NCBI GenBank assembly: GCA_963717985.1
Contig: CAVQYC010000001.1
Location: forward strand, 372,001 to 436,000
DNA length: 64,000 bases
Direction: 5' to 3'
Source of the DNA: BOG-1155 sp963717985
GTDB taxonomy: Bacteria > Desulfobacterota > Syntrophorhabdia > Syntrophorhabdales > WCHB1-27
Every line of letters starts with the position of its first letter. Within the stretch, counting starts at the first letter, position 1. Shown one piece after another: positions 61,962 through 64,000 of this stretch. The notes below the pieces were generated by a model that saw nothing but the letters and a program-made list of their open reading frames with translations, had not been told where the DNA came from and did no database searches. A program made the translations under genes and the position numbers.

Positions 61962-63407
61962 ATGCCGGATACGTTTGAAGGAGTGATCGGACTTGAGGTA
62001 CATGCCCATCTCCTCACAAAAAGCAAAATCTTCTGCAGCAGCTCGACAGAGTTCGGCGGAGAGCCGAACAGCCATACATGCCCGGTCTGCATGGGTCTGC
62101 CCGGGGCGCTGCCCGTACTCAACAAGAGGGTGGTCGATTTTGCGATCAGGGCGGGTCTCGCGACAAGCTGCACCATAAAGCGAACAAGTATTTTTGCGCG
62201 CAAGAATTACTACTACCCCGATCTACCCAAGGGCTACCAGATTTCTCAATATGAGGAGCCCCTGTGTGAGGATGGGTACCTGGACGTCTTTTCGAAGGGG
62301 CGTAAAAAGCGTATCAGGATAAAAAGAATCCACATGGAAGAGGATGCCGGGAAACTGGTCCATGAAGGGGCGATCGAGACGAGTACCTACAGCCTTGTCG
62401 ACTTCAACCGGTCGAGCGTGCCGCTCCTCGAGATTGTGAGCGAGCCCGACTTATCCAGCCCTGAAGAGGCGGTTTCCTACCTGAAGATGCTGAGGGATGT
62501 GCTCATCTACCTCGACATCTGTGACGGCAATATGGAGGAGGGGAGCTTCCGGTGCGACGCAAATGTGTCGGTCCGGAAAGTAGGTGACGAGAAGCTTGGC
62601 ACCAGATCGGAGCTGAAAAACCTCAATTCCTTCCGCTCTATTGAAAGGGCCCTCGCCTACGAGATCGAAAGGCAGACCGAGGTGATCGCCAGCGGAGGCG
62701 AGGTTGTCCAGGAGACGAGGCTCTTCAATGTGGATGAAGGAGTGACGTATTCTATGAGGGGTAAGGAGGAGGCGCACGATTACCGGTATTTTCCCGAGCC
62801 CGACCTCGTGCCCCTCATCGTCGACGAAGCGTGGGAAGCACAGATAAGGAAGGAGCTCCCCGAGCTGCCCGTGCAAAAAATGGAGCGCTTTTTAAGCGAG
62901 TATGGCCTTCCCCGGTATGACGTGGAAATCCTGACGGGCGACAGAGCCCTCGCCTCATACTTCGAAGAGACGGTAAGACTGTACCCTGAGCCGAAGACGG
63001 TAAGCAACTGGATCATGAGCGAGCTTTTAAGGGAATTGAATAACAGCAACACCTCGCCGTCGGACTCTCCCCTGCGGCCGGCGCATCTCGCCGAGCTGCT
63101 GACGCTCATAAAAGACGAGGTGATCAGCGGGAAGATAGGCAAGGAAATTTTTCCCGAGATCTACCAGCGAGGGGCAGCACCGGCGAGTTTTGTCAGGGAG
63201 AGGGGCTTGGTACAGATTACGGATGCCGACGCCCTCATGCTGACGGTTAACAGCGTCATCGCCCGTTTTCCAAAAGAGGTTGAGGAATTCAGGAGCGGGA
63301 AAGAGAAACTGCTCGGCTTTTTCGTCGGTCAGGTCATGAAGGAGACTAAAGGCAAGGCCAACCCGAAACTCCTGAACCAGCTTCTGGCCGACAGGCTGAA
63401 ACGCTGA
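61962..63407 (+). CDS. gatB: Aspartyl/glutamyl-tRNA amidotransferase subunit B
   Basis: A 481-residue GatB. The start at 61962 (MPDTFEGVIGLEVHAHL) has AAAGGAG ahead; the longer frame overlaps ssb. TCPVCMGLPGALPVLNKRVV near residue 42, YYYPDLPKGYQISQYEEPLC near residue 83 (kinase-like ATP site), and the C-terminal YqeY-like tail (GKANPKLLNQLLADRL). Needed for Gln/Asn-tRNA formation. It overlaps mtnA by one base. Confidence 0.95.
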   Translation: MPDTFEGVIGLEVHAHLLTKSKIFCSSSTEFGGEPNSHTCPVCMGLPGALPVLNKRVVDFAIRAGLATSCTIKRTSIFARKNYYYPDLPKGYQISQYEEPLCEDGYLDVFSKGRKKRIRIKRIHMEEDAGKLVHEGAIETSTYSLVDFNRSSVPLLEIVSEPDLSSPEEAVSYLKMLRDVLIYLDICDGNMEEGSFRCDANVSVRKVGDEKLGTRSELKNLNSFRSIERALAYEIERQTEVIASGGEVVQETRLFNVDEGVTYSMRGKEEAHDYRYFPEPDLVPLIVDEAWEAQIRKELPELPVQKMERFLSEYGLPRYDVEILTGDRALASYFEETVRLYPEPKTVSNWIMSELLRELNNSNTSPSDSPLRPAHLAELLTLIKDEVISGKIGKEIFPEIYQRGAAPASFVRERGLVQITDADALMLTVNSVIARFPKEVEEFRSGKEKLLGFFVGQVMKETKGKANPKLLNQLLADRLKR

Positions 63408-64000
63408 TGAGTGATCACCTTTACTGGAAAGATGATGCCCTGTATGTGCTCGACCAACGGCTTCTGCCGTTCAAGGAAACCTACATACGGTGCGGGACCG
63501 TGAAGGATGTGGCAAAAGCGATAAAGGATATGGCGGTGAGAGGGGCGCCTTTGATTGGCCTTGTTGCCGCCTACGGCATGGTAGTGGGTATACGGGAGGT
63601 AATGAACGCACGGGGTCGCGTGAAAGAGAGCGAGGTGGAGAGAATCTGCCGCCGCCTCAAAGAGACGAGGCCCACCGCGGTCAACCTCTTTTGGGCGCTG
63701 AGAAGGATGAGGGACACCTACAAAGAGTTCAAAGGGCAGGACGGGCTTCTCGATGCGATGCTGCAAAGCGCAATCGATATGCACGTCGAGGACGTGGAGC
63801 ATAATCGCCGGCTCTCCCACTACGGGGCCGAGCTCATCGACGACGGCGATACCATTCTTACCCATTGCAATGCCGGGGCCCTCGCCACGGGAGGTTACGG
63901 CACAGCCCTTGGCGTGATAAGGGCTGCGTGGGAGGCGGGGAAGTCCTTGCAGGTGATCGCCACCGAGACAAGGCCCTACTTCCAGGGTGCCCGGCTCACC
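63407..64000 (+). CDS. mtnA: S-methyl-5-thioribose-1-phosphate isomerase, 3'-truncated by window edge
   Basis: The first 198 residues are in the window and the gene runs off the right edge (family length about 345). The start shares one base with the gatB stop (TGATG). DMAVRGAPLIGLVAAYGMVV near residue 41, RPTAVNLFWALRRM near residue 88 and LTHCNAGALATGGYGTALG near residue 152 (catalytic Cys) are typical. It isomerises methylthioribose-1-phosphate in methionine salvage; relatives act on ribose-1,5-bisphosphate. Confidence 0.92.
   Translation, partial: MSDHLYWKDDALYVLDQRLLPFKETYIRCGTVKDVAKAIKDMAVRGAPLIGLVAAYGMVVGIREVMNARGRVKESEVERICRRLKETRPTAVNLFWALRRMRDTYKEFKGQDGLLDAMLQSAIDMHVEDVEHNRRLSHYGAELIDDGDTILTHCNAGALATGGYGTALGVIRAAWEAGKSLQVIATETRPYFQGARLT

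Overview
The window (about 55% GC by eye, almost fully coding) looks like chromosomal DNA from a strictly anaerobic, aromatic-degrading bacterium of the Desulfobacterota / former Deltaproteobacteria type. A syntrophic Syntrophorhabdus-like organism is my best guess. This is an inference from gene content (class II benzoyl-CoA reductase genes, selenoproteins, many ferredoxin-like proteins, an LPS-assembly gene, branched-chain/aromatic ABC uptake genes), not from a marker-gene match.

Region 1 (3-10768, + strand) is a bamBCD-fdhD-bamEFGHI cluster, entered inside bamB. The tungsten-dependent aldehyde-oxidoreductase-type subunit that reduces the ring is followed by an Fe-S subunit, an HdrD-like subunit, an FdhD-type cofactor sulfurtransferase, an HdrA-like subunit, an MvhD-like subunit and a three-protein NADH-dehydrogenase-like module. 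Both bamE and bamF carry an in-frame TGA exactly where HdrA and MvhD/VhuD proteins have a cysteine, so I annotate both as selenocysteine proteins rather than broken genes. Region 2 (10855-15431, - strand) has an amidohydrolase, livF and the last third of livG; an IS1182-family element has replaced the rest of that liv operon.

Region 3 (15432-19648) is a small redox-type module: DsrE-like protein, flavin-binding PNPOx-like protein, DUF1638 protein, Crp/Fnr regulator and a multi-cluster ferredoxin. Two identical 16-bp dyads lie at the same distance from two promoters in it. Region 4 (20033-21694) is an IS110-type element (IS1111-like by its subterminal inverted repeats) with a structured non-coding right end. 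Region 5 (21737-31653, - strand) is a housekeeping run, xerC-hslV-hslU-argB-argD-argF-argG-leuS-lptE, followed by an SMR-like membrane protein and cvpA. Region 6 (32972-41184, + strand) is a complete livHMGFK uptake operon, a UroD/methyltransferase-type protein, an enoate-reductase-type flavoenzyme and a ferredoxin, which reads as a catabolic island. Region 7 is tig-clpP-clpX, tRNA-Val, tRNA-Asp, a strong terminator, a glycosyltransferase and a UvrD-type helicase.

Region 8 (47674-51371) is an IclR regulator divergent from a corrinoid-activation (RACE-type) protein and a CooC-type ATPase, with near-consensus promoters in both directions. A second, different IS1182-type element follows. Region 9 (53511-64000) has small hypothetical genes, a metallopeptidase-like protein, a SYLF lipid-binding protein, malQ, a heterodimeric ABC exporter behind an isolated rplC, and divergently ssb, gatB and the start of mtnA.

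As a system: liv-type transporters probably import aromatic or other carboxylates. The Bam complex performs the ATP-independent ring reduction, apparently coupled through selenium-containing HdrA/MvhD-like subunits and an NADH-type module. Accessory Fe-S, flavin and corrinoid-related proteins serve one-carbon or redox side reactions.
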